NCBI GenBank assembly: GCA_963789215.1
Contig: CAWBJY010000011.1
Location: 434,001-498,000, forward strand
Source: Phormidesmis sp963789215
GTDB lineage: Bacteria; Cyanobacteriota; Cyanobacteriia; Phormidesmidales; Phormidesmidaceae
DNA length: 64,000 nt
Direction: 5' to 3'
In this document: in pieces, positions 43,852 to 52,737 of the stretch
How the letters are laid out: each line of letters opens with the position of its first letter
Numbering within the stretch: the first letter of the stretch is position 1
Translations under genes and position numbers: made by a program
The notes under the pieces: generated by a model
What the model saw: only the letters and a program-made list of their open reading frames with translations
What the model was told of the DNA's origin: nothing
Database searches by the model: none

Positions 43852-44250
43852 CTATTTCAACAGTTCGCGCATGGCTATCCAGTCTTTTGTGCTAGCTAAT
43901 AAAGGAATTACAGACACCTTTTTGGTGATGCCGTCGTTGTCGATATATATACGGCGGCTGTCTGCTTTAACCACTTCCCAAGAGTCGAACGTGTAGCGCT
44001 TGGAGACGATGCCCAGCAGGTTATAGACCGTGAGCTGGCGAGGCTCTAGTAGAAAATAGGGGCGGTTGAGACAGTATAGGCCAAAGCAAAACAGCAGTAC
44101 ACCGGCCACGATTAGCGGTGAAAATTGACTGGTTTGAGAAGCGTTCCACAGGCTTAGGGCAAATCCGACTGCGCCGCCCACGGCTAAGAGCGCCCCTAAT
44201 GTCGTCTTGTAGTGGGCCGTTAGGCGCTGCTGTGAGCTGATAGATTGCAT
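43852..44250 (-). CDS. Small membrane protein of unknown function
   Basis: 132 residues. Two membrane helices (LGALLAVGGAVGFALSLW and PLIVAGVLLFCFGLYCL), then a soluble part FLLEPRQLTVYNLLGIVSKR, YTFDSWEVVKADSRRIYIDN with a PH-like (bPH) strand pattern. No function can be assigned. It sits just after the broken repeat module, convergent to it. Confidence 0.65.
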   Translation of the reverse strand: MQSISSQQRLTAHYKTTLGALLAVGGAVGFALSLWNASQTSQFSPLIVAGVLLFCFGLYCLNRPYFLLEPRQLTVYNLLGIVSKRYTFDSWEVVKADSRRIYIDNDGITKKVSVIPLLASTKDWIAMRELLK

Positions 44251-44581
44251 GGAGGAGATCGCGGCGATGCTTCAGGAACTAGCTTTAGAGATAGACTGCT
44301 TTAGAAATAAGTCTCAAAGACCAGCGCTCAGAGATTCCTACAGACCCAAAAGTTATTTAGCTACGGCTATAGCTTTTTACCCCGTACGCTTACCCTTGTT
44401 AGGACGGTTGGTCGGTAGTTGCAGATGCCTATGCGCAAGGTGAGCGCAAGGTGACCACCTAGATAAAGTAGCGGCCGTGGCTATAGCTATACACCAATGC
44501 ACCTAGTCTATGAATGGACAATATCACTGAAATATAGGTTTGTGTGGCTAATTGTAGAGATATCTTTATGAAGCGCAGCGG
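44251..44581. other. Intergenic region upstream of the 132-aa membrane gene
   Basis: 331 bp. A 64-codon plus-strand frame (44249-44443) has no family resemblance or ribosome site and I do not call it. I see no repeat or terminator of note. Confidence 0.5.
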
Positions 44582-46399
44582 TTAGCGGCTGCCGGACGAA
44601 AAAATTTCCTGGCTAGCTTCATCGCCTACGTAGCGCCAGTGCCACGGCTGATCGGAGGCTACGCCGAGGAGTCCTCGCTTGAGTGGGGAGGGGGTAGAAG
44701 ACAGCTTGAATCCGTAGGTTTCAGCATTGTCGGCCAGCCATTTGTAGGCGTCTGTTTTAGCGAATGAGGGCTGGCGGTCGGTGCTCTCGGACGCGCCGCC
44801 AATGTCTAGCGCGTAGCCGGTATGGTAGTCTGCGGCGTGGCGGGCGCTTTTTTGGGCCTCGTTTTGAGCATCTTCTAGGGCCTGCGCTTCGGCCTGGTTT
44901 TGAGCATCTTGGGTGTCTATAGGGGTAGGAGGGGGCATGGCTTCGGGTTCGCTGCGGTAGCCAGAGAGCGGATACAGCTTGATGCCATCGGCTTCGGCGG
45001 CGGCGGACATTTGCCAGTAAGCCATGACTGCGGCGGGCTGTAGCAAGAGGCTACTGTCTCCAGAAAACAGCGGCACGAGCTGCTCTGCGTCGGCGACTGG
45101 ATAGGCCGATTCGGCTGAGTTGATGGCCCAGTCGCTCCAGCTTTGGGGCAGGCGGCTGATGCGGTATTCTCCCCATCGATAGGTTTTAAAGCCGATGCCA
45201 AGCGCTAGCAAAATAGCAATGCTACCAACGGCCCATTTAAACAGGTATGGATTGGTTTGTGGGCTGCGGGCGGTGTAAGTGCCGTAGGGAGAGTGCGAGA
45301 GGTTGCCAGCGGTTCCTCTAGTCGGTTTGGGGCCGCCCACGGCTAGATTGAGCGGGTAGGGAAGATTATTTCGCAGCTTGTTTTTGGCTGGGCCGGGCTG
45401 GGTGCCGATGGCAGTAGCCTCGGGGCCAGCGGTTTTGCCGAAGGCGGTGGCCTGCTTACCGGGCGCGGCGATGATGGTGGGGTAGCGGCTGTCTTGGGCG
45501 ATTTGATTGCGGTTTTGGACGGTTCTAAGCTGCGATAGGGCGACCTGAGCGTTTTCAAAGCGATCGCGCCAATCGTGACGCACCAGCCGGTCGATAAATT
45601 CTGCGAGCGATCGCGTCGCCTTGCCATCAGCGCCATCGCCAAGGGTGACGTACTCGCGCCAGAGCAGGCCCCTAGCGGGATCGAAGCTAAGATCTTGGTG
45701 GCGGCGACCGGTGAGCGCTTCGATGGCAATGAGGCCGAGCGAGTAAAGATCGCTAGCGGGCTGGGGGTTTTGCTGAAGCAGCTCGGGGGCGCTGTAGGGC
45801 TGCGGACTGACGGGAACGCTGGTGGTGAGTGCGCCCGATTCGCTGACGGTACTTCTCGCTAGCTTGGGCAGCGTGCCAAATTCGGTCAGAAAGATTTGGC
45901 CATCGGTATTGCGACGGATGAGATGTTGGGGATGCAGGCTTTGATGGACGACGCCCTGTTCGTGAACGCGCACCAGTGGCACTAAAACATCTTTTAGCAG
46001 CTTGCTAACGTAGCCTTCGCTGAGCGGACGGTCGGCGGAAATTTCTTGGCTCAGCGGATGCCCGTCAAGCCAGGACTGAACGATGTAAAAGGTTTGCTCG
46101 TCGGTATTCCCGGCGGAATCGCGCTTAGACTGGTCTGTCTTAGGCTGGCCCGTTTTAGGACCGGTATGAAAGTAGGCCAGTACGTTAGGAATTTGAGGAT
46201 GTGCGCCGAGGAGTTCTAGCGTATGCACTTCGCGCTCTATGCGGTGGCGCATGTTGGCCTGGCGGTAGTGAATCGACTTGACGATGCAGTGAGGCCGATG
46301 AAGATAGTGGCGATCGCGCGCTAAATATACGGCCATAAAGTCCGTGCGGCTGATCTGTTCTTCAATTTCAAAGCGGTTTTCGAGAATCTGAGGATTCAT
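44582..46399 (-). CDS. Pseudokinase fused to a VanY/LdcB-like carboxypeptidase domain
   Basis: 605 residues. Residues ~1-300: a Ser/Thr kinase fold with degraded catalytic sites. The HRD loop reads GVVHQSLHPQHLI (no Asp) and DFG reads LTEFGT, although the fold landmarks SDLYSLGLIAIEALTGRR are clear. Then a low-complexity linker, one membrane helix (~385-405, AVGSIAILLALGIGF), and an extracytoplasmic M15 peptidase domain: SGYRSEPEA, HTGYALDIGG (His and Asp metal ligands) and QPWHWRYVG, where the usual catalytic Glu three residues before the His is Gln. The protein looks like a sensor or binding protein rather than an active kinase or peptidase. Confidence 0.82.
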   Translation of the reverse strand: MNPQILENRFEIEEQISRTDFMAVYLARDRHYLHRPHCIVKSIHYRQANMRHRIEREVHTLELLGAHPQIPNVLAYFHTGPKTGQPKTDQSKRDSAGNTDEQTFYIVQSWLDGHPLSQEISADRPLSEGYVSKLLKDVLVPLVRVHEQGVVHQSLHPQHLIRRNTDGQIFLTEFGTLPKLARSTVSESGALTTSVPVSPQPYSAPELLQQNPQPASDLYSLGLIAIEALTGRRHQDLSFDPARGLLWREYVTLGDGADGKATRSLAEFIDRLVRHDWRDRFENAQVALSQLRTVQNRNQIAQDSRYPTIIAAPGKQATAFGKTAGPEATAIGTQPGPAKNKLRNNLPYPLNLAVGGPKPTRGTAGNLSHSPYGTYTARSPQTNPYLFKWAVGSIAILLALGIGFKTYRWGEYRISRLPQSWSDWAINSAESAYPVADAEQLVPLFSGDSSLLLQPAAVMAYWQMSAAAEADGIKLYPLSGYRSEPEAMPPPTPIDTQDAQNQAEAQALEDAQNEAQKSARHAADYHTGYALDIGGASESTDRQPSFAKTDAYKWLADNAETYGFKLSSTPSPLKRGLLGVASDQPWHWRYVGDEASQEIFSSGSR

Positions 46400-46681
46400 T
46401 GTTCAAAGAGGTGATTTCGAGGTGATTTCAGCTAGCTGCTCAGTCGAAATACTTAGGCCATCGAGATAGCCGCTCGCTTATCCGACTCTACCTACATGAC
46501 TTCACTGATAGGCCTTCACGATAAATAACCCAATTCCGGCGATTGCTTAACTAGCCCACACAAATCTAGGTCTAACGCACCGTCTTTTTACGCAACCTTC
46601 TCAATGGCGGTATTTAAACTATAGGGCGATCGCCGCACAAATACTTATTCGCTCATTCTTTTTTACTGGGGTCTTTTGCGA

Positions 46682-49327
46682 TTACTCAGGCTCCGCCTTT
46701 AGCGCTGTCTCCAGTTTTGGGTCTGTCCCCAATTTTGCTTTTGCCTCTAGCGACTCCAATCGGCTTTTCAGCTCTTTGTTTGCCTGTTTAACTTCATCGA
46801 GCGCCTGGCGCAGGTCTACAATCGCCTGATCTGACCCTAGCTTTTTCTGCACCTTTTGCGCCGCTTCGTCTGCTCGACGCTTCACGCGACCATCGGGAGA
46901 ATGCTCGGCTAGCCCCTTTAGAATTTTGACGGCCCCGCGCGCTTCCATTTGGCTAAGCGCACCCACCGTGGCCACCTGCGTGAGGAAAAAGTCTTCTCGA
47001 GACAGCGATTCTAAGCGGTCTAGGATTCGGGTAATGGCCTGCTTTTCTTGCCCGGTTGAGATGCTGCCCAGAGCGCGAATTGCCGCTAGCCGCAGGGGCT
47101 GTGAGACGCCTGGCTCGGTGTAGGGCAACAGTAAGTCGAGCGCGGCTTCTGAGGTGTCGAACTGGCTAAGGCCGCTAATAGCGCCGCTGCGAACCACCTC
47201 GTTCCAACCGGCGCGCTCTTGCAAAACCGTATCGAGAATCTTCAGGGTTTTCTTTTCCCGGTCTTTGCCGTCGATGGTGGCTGTGCCAATTTTACCGAGC
47301 GATCGCACCGCAGACGCCTCTACGTAATAGCTCTCGTCGCCTTTTTCAGCCACGGCTTTTAACGCCTTGTAGCTCTTTGCCGACTTAACGCTGCCGAGCG
47401 CAGTCACCACGGCCCGGCGCACTTTGGCATGGTCATCTTCTAATCCTTCAATCAGGGCGGCTTCTGCCTGTACGAGCTGCACAGAACCTAGCTGCTCGGC
47501 TACCTCAGCGCGTACGGCCCAGAACGAATCGCTCTTTAAAGACTCTTTGAGACTTTCGACTGCCTCTAGACTGCCTTTTTTCGCCAGGGCCTCTGCCGCA
47601 AACAGCCGCGAAATCGCATCGGGATCGTACTTGAGCTGTGCTTTGAGTTCGGCAATCGGATAGTCTAGCTCGACGGTCTTTAGCAGGTGATTATCTACAT
47701 CGAAGCTAATAAAGTCGGGCTTTTTCTCTAGAGGAAAGTACAGCGCCTGCTCCCGCTGGTGAATGCGCACCTTAAAAGATTTGACCTCGCCGCTGGTGGC
47801 TTGAGTACGATCTCCCACATACCCAAACCCAATCGGCACCTTAAGATCAAACAAACCCTCTTGCACCTGAGATTTGCCATCTTCTACCTGCGTTTGCGTA
47901 ACGGTAATTTTCGCCAGGTTACTATCACCATCCCAGCTATAGCCCACCTTATAGTCGGGGTGGCCACCTCTATATACATACTGGTCGAATAGGTAGCGCA
48001 GGTTGCGGCCTGTAGACTCGTCGATAGCTCGCAGCAGGTCGATAGTCTCGACGGTGCTGTGGGCGTGTTTTTTGAGCAGGGTGGAGAGCGAGCGGGTAAA
48101 CAGCTCATCGCCTAGCTCCATCCGAATCATGTGATAAACGCAGGATCCTTTCTCGTAGATATGCCGGTCGTATAGCTCAATCGCCTCCCGATAAATGTGC
48201 GTTACCAGCGGACGACGATAGCGGCTTTTGTCTTCATCCAAGTAGGCCCGAGCATGGTTGAGGTGATAGTAAAACGCCTCTTCTTTGCCCTTAGTTTCTT
48301 CTACCCACAGCACTTCAGAATAGGTGGCGGCGCCCTCTTTCACCCAAGCCTGCGACCAGTGGTTAATCACAATCAAATCGCCAAACCACTGGTGAGCTAG
48401 CTCGTGAGCCACCAGCGTTTCAGCCCGCTCATTGTCAATGGCTGCCCGCTTATCGATCATGCAGCGATCGGTGAGCAGCGTGGTGGTGGTATTTTCCATG
48501 CCGCCAAAAATGAAGTCGGCCACGCACACCTGATCGTACTTAGAAAAGGCGTATTCGTAGCCGAACCAGCGGCTTAGCGTCTCTAGCATCTGCGGCGTTT
48601 TGCCCATCGTCAGCTTGGCCTGCGCCTTGCGCCCTTTTTCAAAGTAGTAGCGAACGGGCTTGCCTTTCCATTCATCTTCGATGACTGCAAACTCACCAAT
48701 CGCTAGCGTCATCAGGTAGCTAGGATGCACCTTGTCTAGCTTCCAGTGGTAGATTTTGTCTGCGCCATCGGCCTCTGTTTCGATCAGTTCGCCGTTGGAA
48801 ACCGCGATGTATTCCTTCGGGACGCGCACTCTAATTTCGGATGTTGCAAGCTGGCCAGGATAGTCGAAGCAGGGAAACCAGAAGCGAGAGTCTTCGTCTT
48901 CGCCCTGCGTCCAAACCTGCACGGGCTTATCGGGATAGTGCTGGTCTGGGCCGATAAAGTAGATGCCGCGCTGAGGATTTTCGACGGCGTATTCGATCGT
49001 GAGGGTAAAAGATTTGCCGAACTTGGCGGGCTGGGCCAGGCGAATCTGTAGCTGCTCGCCGTCGTAGTCAAATTTTTGATCGGTTTTGCCAACTTTGACA
49101 GACGCAATCTTTAGGTCAACGGCGTCCATCACGAGCTTGTCGGTGTTGTCTACAACGGGGGCGATGCGAACTTTGCAGGTGCCGCTGTAGCTTTTATGAG
49201 GGATGTCGAAGGCCAAATCTAGCGCGATATGCTCTACCTGTCCGGGGCGATCTGGGTTGTAGTGAGGGTAAGCGCCCGGTAGTTCGAAGGGTTTGCGGCC
49301 AGCGATATCGAATGCGGAGTTTGGCAT
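46682..49327 (-). CDS. M1-family aminopeptidase with HEAT repeats
   Basis: 881 residues from ATG 49327 (the frame is open to 49366). M1 hallmarks: FGGMENTTTT (GAMEN equivalent, ~272) and the zinc site HELAHQWFGD (~305-315) with the downstream Glu (KEGAATYSEVLW). Residues ~590-830 are a chain of HEAT-like repeats (AVRAEVAEQLGSVQLVQAEA and similar), and the end is a coiled coil (LRQALDEVKQANKELKSRLE). It removes N-terminal residues from peptides. The HEAT tail is typical of the cyanobacterial branch. Confidence 0.9.
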   Translation of the reverse strand: MPNSAFDIAGRKPFELPGAYPHYNPDRPGQVEHIALDLAFDIPHKSYSGTCKVRIAPVVDNTDKLVMDAVDLKIASVKVGKTDQKFDYDGEQLQIRLAQPAKFGKSFTLTIEYAVENPQRGIYFIGPDQHYPDKPVQVWTQGEDEDSRFWFPCFDYPGQLATSEIRVRVPKEYIAVSNGELIETEADGADKIYHWKLDKVHPSYLMTLAIGEFAVIEDEWKGKPVRYYFEKGRKAQAKLTMGKTPQMLETLSRWFGYEYAFSKYDQVCVADFIFGGMENTTTTLLTDRCMIDKRAAIDNERAETLVAHELAHQWFGDLIVINHWSQAWVKEGAATYSEVLWVEETKGKEEAFYYHLNHARAYLDEDKSRYRRPLVTHIYREAIELYDRHIYEKGSCVYHMIRMELGDELFTRSLSTLLKKHAHSTVETIDLLRAIDESTGRNLRYLFDQYVYRGGHPDYKVGYSWDGDSNLAKITVTQTQVEDGKSQVQEGLFDLKVPIGFGYVGDRTQATSGEVKSFKVRIHQREQALYFPLEKKPDFISFDVDNHLLKTVELDYPIAELKAQLKYDPDAISRLFAAEALAKKGSLEAVESLKESLKSDSFWAVRAEVAEQLGSVQLVQAEAALIEGLEDDHAKVRRAVVTALGSVKSAKSYKALKAVAEKGDESYYVEASAVRSLGKIGTATIDGKDREKKTLKILDTVLQERAGWNEVVRSGAISGLSQFDTSEAALDLLLPYTEPGVSQPLRLAAIRALGSISTGQEKQAITRILDRLESLSREDFFLTQVATVGALSQMEARGAVKILKGLAEHSPDGRVKRRADEAAQKVQKKLGSDQAIVDLRQALDEVKQANKELKSRLESLEAKAKLGTDPKLETALKAEPE

Positions 49328-49525
49328 AGTAAGCGGCGTTGAAAATGAGTAAGGGCATCCCAGCACCAGGCGTGTTGAACACTGGACAACCCAGATTTAG
49401 TTTAACGGGTTGCTGGAAAACTGAACGTTCAAAAAATGCGCAGAATCATTTCATTCTGGCTTTGTTGGGACAGGGTTTGAGATAATGCAAACTGTTCTGG
49501 TTTTATACCCTCACGCTGAAGCGCT

Positions 49526-50482
49526 ATGGCTGCGATCTCTTCACAGATATCTTCTCAACTGATCAACGGCTTACTCTCGGTAAAGCCGCTGGCCAAGTTT
49601 GCTAAAAATAAGGCCCGTACCATGATGATGGACAGGGCCGAAACGATTGGCGTGTATTGGCGCGACGAGGTAAAGGCGCTAAAGGCAAGAGGAACAGATG
49701 CGGAGCTAGATGAGCGCTGGGAACAGGAGTTAAATGCGATCGCTAACCCCAATCTCAAATACCCGCGCTACTACACCACCAGCTTCCACGCTTACGACGA
49801 AGGCAACCTGGGCTGGCTCCCGGCTATGGAAGTAGACGTGGCCGCTCGCGCCGTCCATGCTCGCATCTGGCCCGATGGCGACGACCGCGCTGGCATTAAC
49901 GGCGACGCTAGCCTGCGCAACGCCTATCACGAAATATTGAAAGAGAAGTTAGCTCAGCCGCCCGAACATATTATTGACTTGGGCTGTAGCGCTGGCCGCA
50001 GCACCATGACCTTGCAAGACACCTTCCCCAATGCAGAAGCCACGGGCGTAGATCTTTCGCCCTACTTCCTCGCCGTGGCTCAACATGCAGAGCGCACCGA
50101 AAACAGAACCGCAGCCCCCATTCAGTGGGTTCACGCCGCCGCCGAAGATACTCAGCTACCGGCCAACACCGCCGACCTAGTTTCCGCTTGCCTCCTGTTC
50201 CACGAACTGCCCACCTCTGCCGCGCGTGACGTCATTGCTGAAGCCTATCGCCTCGTTCGCCCCGGCGGCCACTTCGCCATCATGGACATGAACCCCCAAA
50301 GCGAAATCTATAGCAAGATGCCGCCCTACATTCTCACGTTGCTTAAAAGCACAGAGCCTTATCTCGATCAGTACTTTGCGCTAGATATAAAGGAGGCTTT
50401 CAAGTCTGTTGGTTTTGAGGAGCCAGAGATTGTTGAAAGTACGCCAAGGCATCGGGTGATCGTTGGCAGGAAGAGGGCATAA
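49526..50482 (+). CDS. Class I SAM-dependent methyltransferase
   Basis: 318 residues. N-terminal helical region (to ~110) with YWRDEVKALKARG, then the Rossmann methyltransferase: motif I IIDLGCSAGRSTM, ATGVDLSPYFLAVAQ, motif II/III AADTQLPANTADLVSACLLF and VRPGGHFAIMDMNP. Of the UbiE/COQ5-like type; the substrate is unknown. A decayed partial copy lies 2 kb downstream (52471-52664). Confidence 0.83.
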   Translation: MAAISSQISSQLINGLLSVKPLAKFAKNKARTMMMDRAETIGVYWRDEVKALKARGTDAELDERWEQELNAIANPNLKYPRYYTTSFHAYDEGNLGWLPAMEVDVAARAVHARIWPDGDDRAGINGDASLRNAYHEILKEKLAQPPEHIIDLGCSAGRSTMTLQDTFPNAEATGVDLSPYFLAVAQHAERTENRTAAPIQWVHAAAEDTQLPANTADLVSACLLFHELPTSAARDVIAEAYRLVRPGGHFAIMDMNPQSEIYSKMPPYILTLLKSTEPYLDQYFALDIKEAFKSVGFEEPEIVESTPRHRVIVGRKRA

Positions 50483-50730
50483 GTACCCTGTCATCCCACG
50501 CAGCCGCGATCGCAGAACAAATTGAAGATTGAAAGTTTATGGAGTTATAGGTCGATAGATTAGTCTCAACTTATGCAACTTATGAAACCGCTCAAGACTG
50601 GCTACTTGAGGGTGAGTACGAGCGGGTTAGAGGAAAACTATCAGCCGAAGGAGTAGTCTGAATATCAAGTGTCTACGCTTATAATCGGAAGATATGCTCT
50701 AGCACAGTCGTCACAGAATAGGATTTGGGT

Positions 50731-50976
50731 ATGACCTCTCAACTTCAGGAAGTTCTTCATCTAACCAAATCGCTTTCATTGGCAGAACAAATTGAACTGC
50801 TGAAGGAGCTATCTACCATCATTCAATCCACTCACAGCATGGCCAAAGCGTCATCATCTCACGAGCAGGACGATCTAGGCTTCTCAGAAGAAAGATTTCG
50901 CTCGTCCTGGCAGCAAGCGATGGTAGGAGAGACTTTGCCGCTCTCTCAGCTTTGGGACGACATTGACGATGACTGA
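50731..50976 (+). CDS. Antitoxin of a RelE/ParE-type pair
   Basis: 81 residues from ATG 50731. A helical N-terminus (LQEVLHLTKSLSLAEQIELL) and an acidic C-terminus (LPLSQLWDDIDDD), as in short antitoxins of this class. It is identified mainly from its overlap (8 bp) with the toxin gene. Confidence 0.65.
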   Translation: MTSQLQEVLHLTKSLSLAEQIELLKELSTIIQSTHSMAKASSSHEQDDLGFSEERFRSSWQQAMVGETLPLSQLWDDIDDD

Positions 50977-51322
50977 ACCTCTGCCTTGCGTCCAAATTCA
51001 ATTTACGCTCGACTTTAGGCGACAGTTGAAGCGTTTATCCAAACGCTATCGCAGTATTAAGGCCGATCTCAATTCAGTCATTGAGCTGCTGAAAGCAAGG
51101 GAGTCGGTAGGAGATCAGCTCTCTGGCATTAGCTTTACAGTCATGAAGGTAAGACTCAAAAATAGCGATATTCAAAAAGGAAAGAGTGGTGGGTATCGAC
51201 TGATATATTGGCAGACATCTGACGATCTTGTTGTTTTGCTGGATATCTACTCGAAATCAGATCGAGCCAACATCGACACTGCTGGGATATATAGAGTCAT
51301 TCGCCAGTTTGAGGCAGATTAA
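50969..51322 (+). CDS. RelE/ParE-family toxin
   Basis: 117 residues from ATG 50969, overlapping the antitoxin stop by 8 bp. RelE-like fold: VQIQFTLDFRRQLKRLSKRY (helices 1-2), then VMKVRLKNSDIQKGKSGGYR, LIYWQTSDDLVVLLDIYSKS (beta sheet with the conserved GGYRLIY). Such toxins cut ribosome-bound mRNA or, in ParE, block gyrase; which applies here is not clear. Confidence 0.83.
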   Translation: MTEPLPCVQIQFTLDFRRQLKRLSKRYRSIKADLNSVIELLKARESVGDQLSGISFTVMKVRLKNSDIQKGKSGGYRLIYWQTSDDLVVLLDIYSKSDRANIDTAGIYRVIRQFEAD

Positions 51323-51475
51323 AATTTTGGGAGGCCAACTGAATAACAAACGTTTACATTGTTAGTTTGAAGAAAATCGACGTATTGACTACTTCAAGCA
51401 TGTGAAACGTATTCGTTGCAAAATTTCGGGAGCCGAGCAACTAATTATAGAAAGTTCTTTTGACTCATCGTTCTC

Positions 51476-51844
51476 TTAAGCGACAGCATAGCCACTGAAT
51501 TGACGCTTGAAGGGAGAGTGAAAGCCGAGAACAATATCAGAAGCAGGAACGCTCTGTTCGACTAAAACTTGTGCGATCGCCATCTCTGTCCCATTGTGCT
51601 GAACCCAAATTTTCCCGTCTTTAATATCAAGGTGGAGAATCAGGTTAAAAATATGCTGTTGCTCTTCCCAGCCAATATAAGAAAGCTGATATGGTTGCTC
51701 AAGGTCAATATAAGAAAGCTGATAGTGGTCGTGCTCGACATCGCAAATAATTTCAGTGTCCACCTCATCAGAATGGGAATACGGGTGAGCACAATCGGCC
51801 AATAGCTCGCGAACTACTTGTCGATAGCGCTGAAGCTTATCCAT
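51476..51844 (-). CDS. xisI: XisI family protein with an 11-residue internal duplication
   Basis: 122 residues; family members are about 111. Signature LHLDIKDGKIWVQHNGTEMA, DIVLGFHSPFKRQFSGYAV. XisI with XisH is implicated in regulated excision of the fdxN element in heterocystous cyanobacteria, and the pair is now seen in many species. No XisH gene is beside this one. The extra length is YQLSYIDLEQP, a near copy of the next YQLSYIGWEEQ, created by a 33-bp in-frame duplication. Confidence 0.88.
   Translation of the reverse strand: MDKLQRYRQVVRELLADCAHPYSHSDEVDTEIICDVEHDHYQLSYIDLEQPYQLSYIGWEEQQHIFNLILHLDIKDGKIWVQHNGTEMAIAQVLVEQSVPASDIVLGFHSPFKRQFSGYAVA
51673..51724. repeat. Exact 19-bp direct repeat inside xisI
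   Basis: CAATATAAGAAAGCTGATA occurs at 51673-51691 and again at 51706-51724, a 33-bp period (11 codons). The duplication keeps the reading frame. Confidence 0.95.
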
Positions 51845-51912
51845 TGTTCAATCGCCTCTTCAATTGGAACGCTACTCTGTACTCTCAGTGCTACAACTTC
51901 CTTACAACCCTA

Positions 51913-52105
51913 CACTTGACTGAAGTTAAAAATCAGCCTATCTTCAGATCTAAGCTGTGATGCTTATCACGGTGTTTTCTCAGAACTCAATTCTACTTAG
52001 CGCTATCGGCGAGTGTTTGCACCACCCACCGACAGCTAACCCCCAGGATTCTCAAGCAATCCCGGCGACTAAGGGTTACTTTACCTTAGCCACCTCGACT
52101 TGCAC
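51913..52105. repeat. Repeated module, copy B (noncoding part)
   Basis: Partner of 43436-43630, with the same order of conserved blocks. It lies upstream of the intact small ORF, so the conserved block may be its promoter and leader. Confidence 0.85.
51956..51971. promoter_or_regulatory. CRP-like palindrome, copy B
   Basis: TGTGATGCTTATCACG: same palindrome as copy A, with both half sites kept and one change in the spacer, about 225 bp before the small ORF start at 52181. Confidence 0.45.
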
Positions 52106-52180
52106 CACATCTACTCGGGGCGGCTAGGTCTAGTTGAGTTCTGGTTTCTTAAACTCAAACCTAATTGGAAACCAGATCTC

Positions 52181-52462
52181 ATGTTTATCCCTTCCATCCA
52201 GGACGCAGCGGCGTCCACAGATTCACCTGCTAGCTCGCCTACGCCCACTACGTCAACTGCCACTCTGCCACCCGCAGAAGGCTACTATCAAGAATCCGTT
52301 CGCCATATGCTATTCGGCCCCCTTCCCGCTGTGCAAGCCACCATTCGCCTATTGCACATACGCGGCTACGCCGAGCCTAACGACTGGAGCGAACCGATAC
52401 CGACTGGTAGGCCCAATGAAGTAATGGCGATTTTGACCAAGCGAGTAAGGTTAGCGAATTAA
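52181..52462 (+). CDS. Small cyanobacterial protein with GYAEPNDWSEPIPTG motif
   Basis: 93 residues from ATG 52181. The first ~40 are a Ser/Thr/Pro/Ala-rich linker; the last ~50 form the conserved domain (SVRHMLFGPLPAVQATIRLL, GYAEPNDWSEPIPTG, VMAILTKRV). I recall similar small proteins in other cyanobacteria, with no known function. A broken second copy exists at 43652-43843. Confidence 0.7.
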   Translation: MFIPSIQDAAASTDSPASSPTPTTSTATLPPAEGYYQESVRHMLFGPLPAVQATIRLLHIRGYAEPNDWSEPIPTGRPNEVMAILTKRVRLAN

Positions 52463-52470
52463 GCATGAGG

Positions 52471-52664
52471 GGCGATCGCGCAGGCATCAACGGCGACGTT
52501 AGTTTGCGCGGTACTTACCATCGGGTGTTCCAAATCCAAGCTAGCGCAGCCCCGACTAGTACTTTGCGCTGGATGTAAAAGCGGCTTTTGAATGGGTTGG
52601 TTTTGAAGCATCCGAGATTGTTGAAAGTACGCCAAGGCATCGGGCGATAGTTGGAAGAAGGTAG
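52471..52664 (+). pseudogene. Decayed partial copy of the 49526 methyltransferase
   Basis: The first part encodes GDRAGINGDVSLRGTYHRV, matching DDRAGINGDASLRNAYHEI of the intact gene. The second part encodes YFALDVKAAFEWVGFE and EIVESTPRHRAIVGRR, matching its last ~30 residues. The middle (the whole Rossmann core) is deleted. It lies 8 bp after the small ORF stop. Confidence 0.75.
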
Positions 52665-52737
52665 GCGTAATCAGCCAAGCGTTATCCGGACAGGGTTATG
52701 GAGCTTTGTAGAGCTTATTTTCGCAGAAGTGCGAGAT

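Noticed and set aside
44249..44443. 64-codon plus-strand frame
   Set aside because: No similarity that I can see to any family; it starts inside the divergent gene's start region and lacks a ribosome site.
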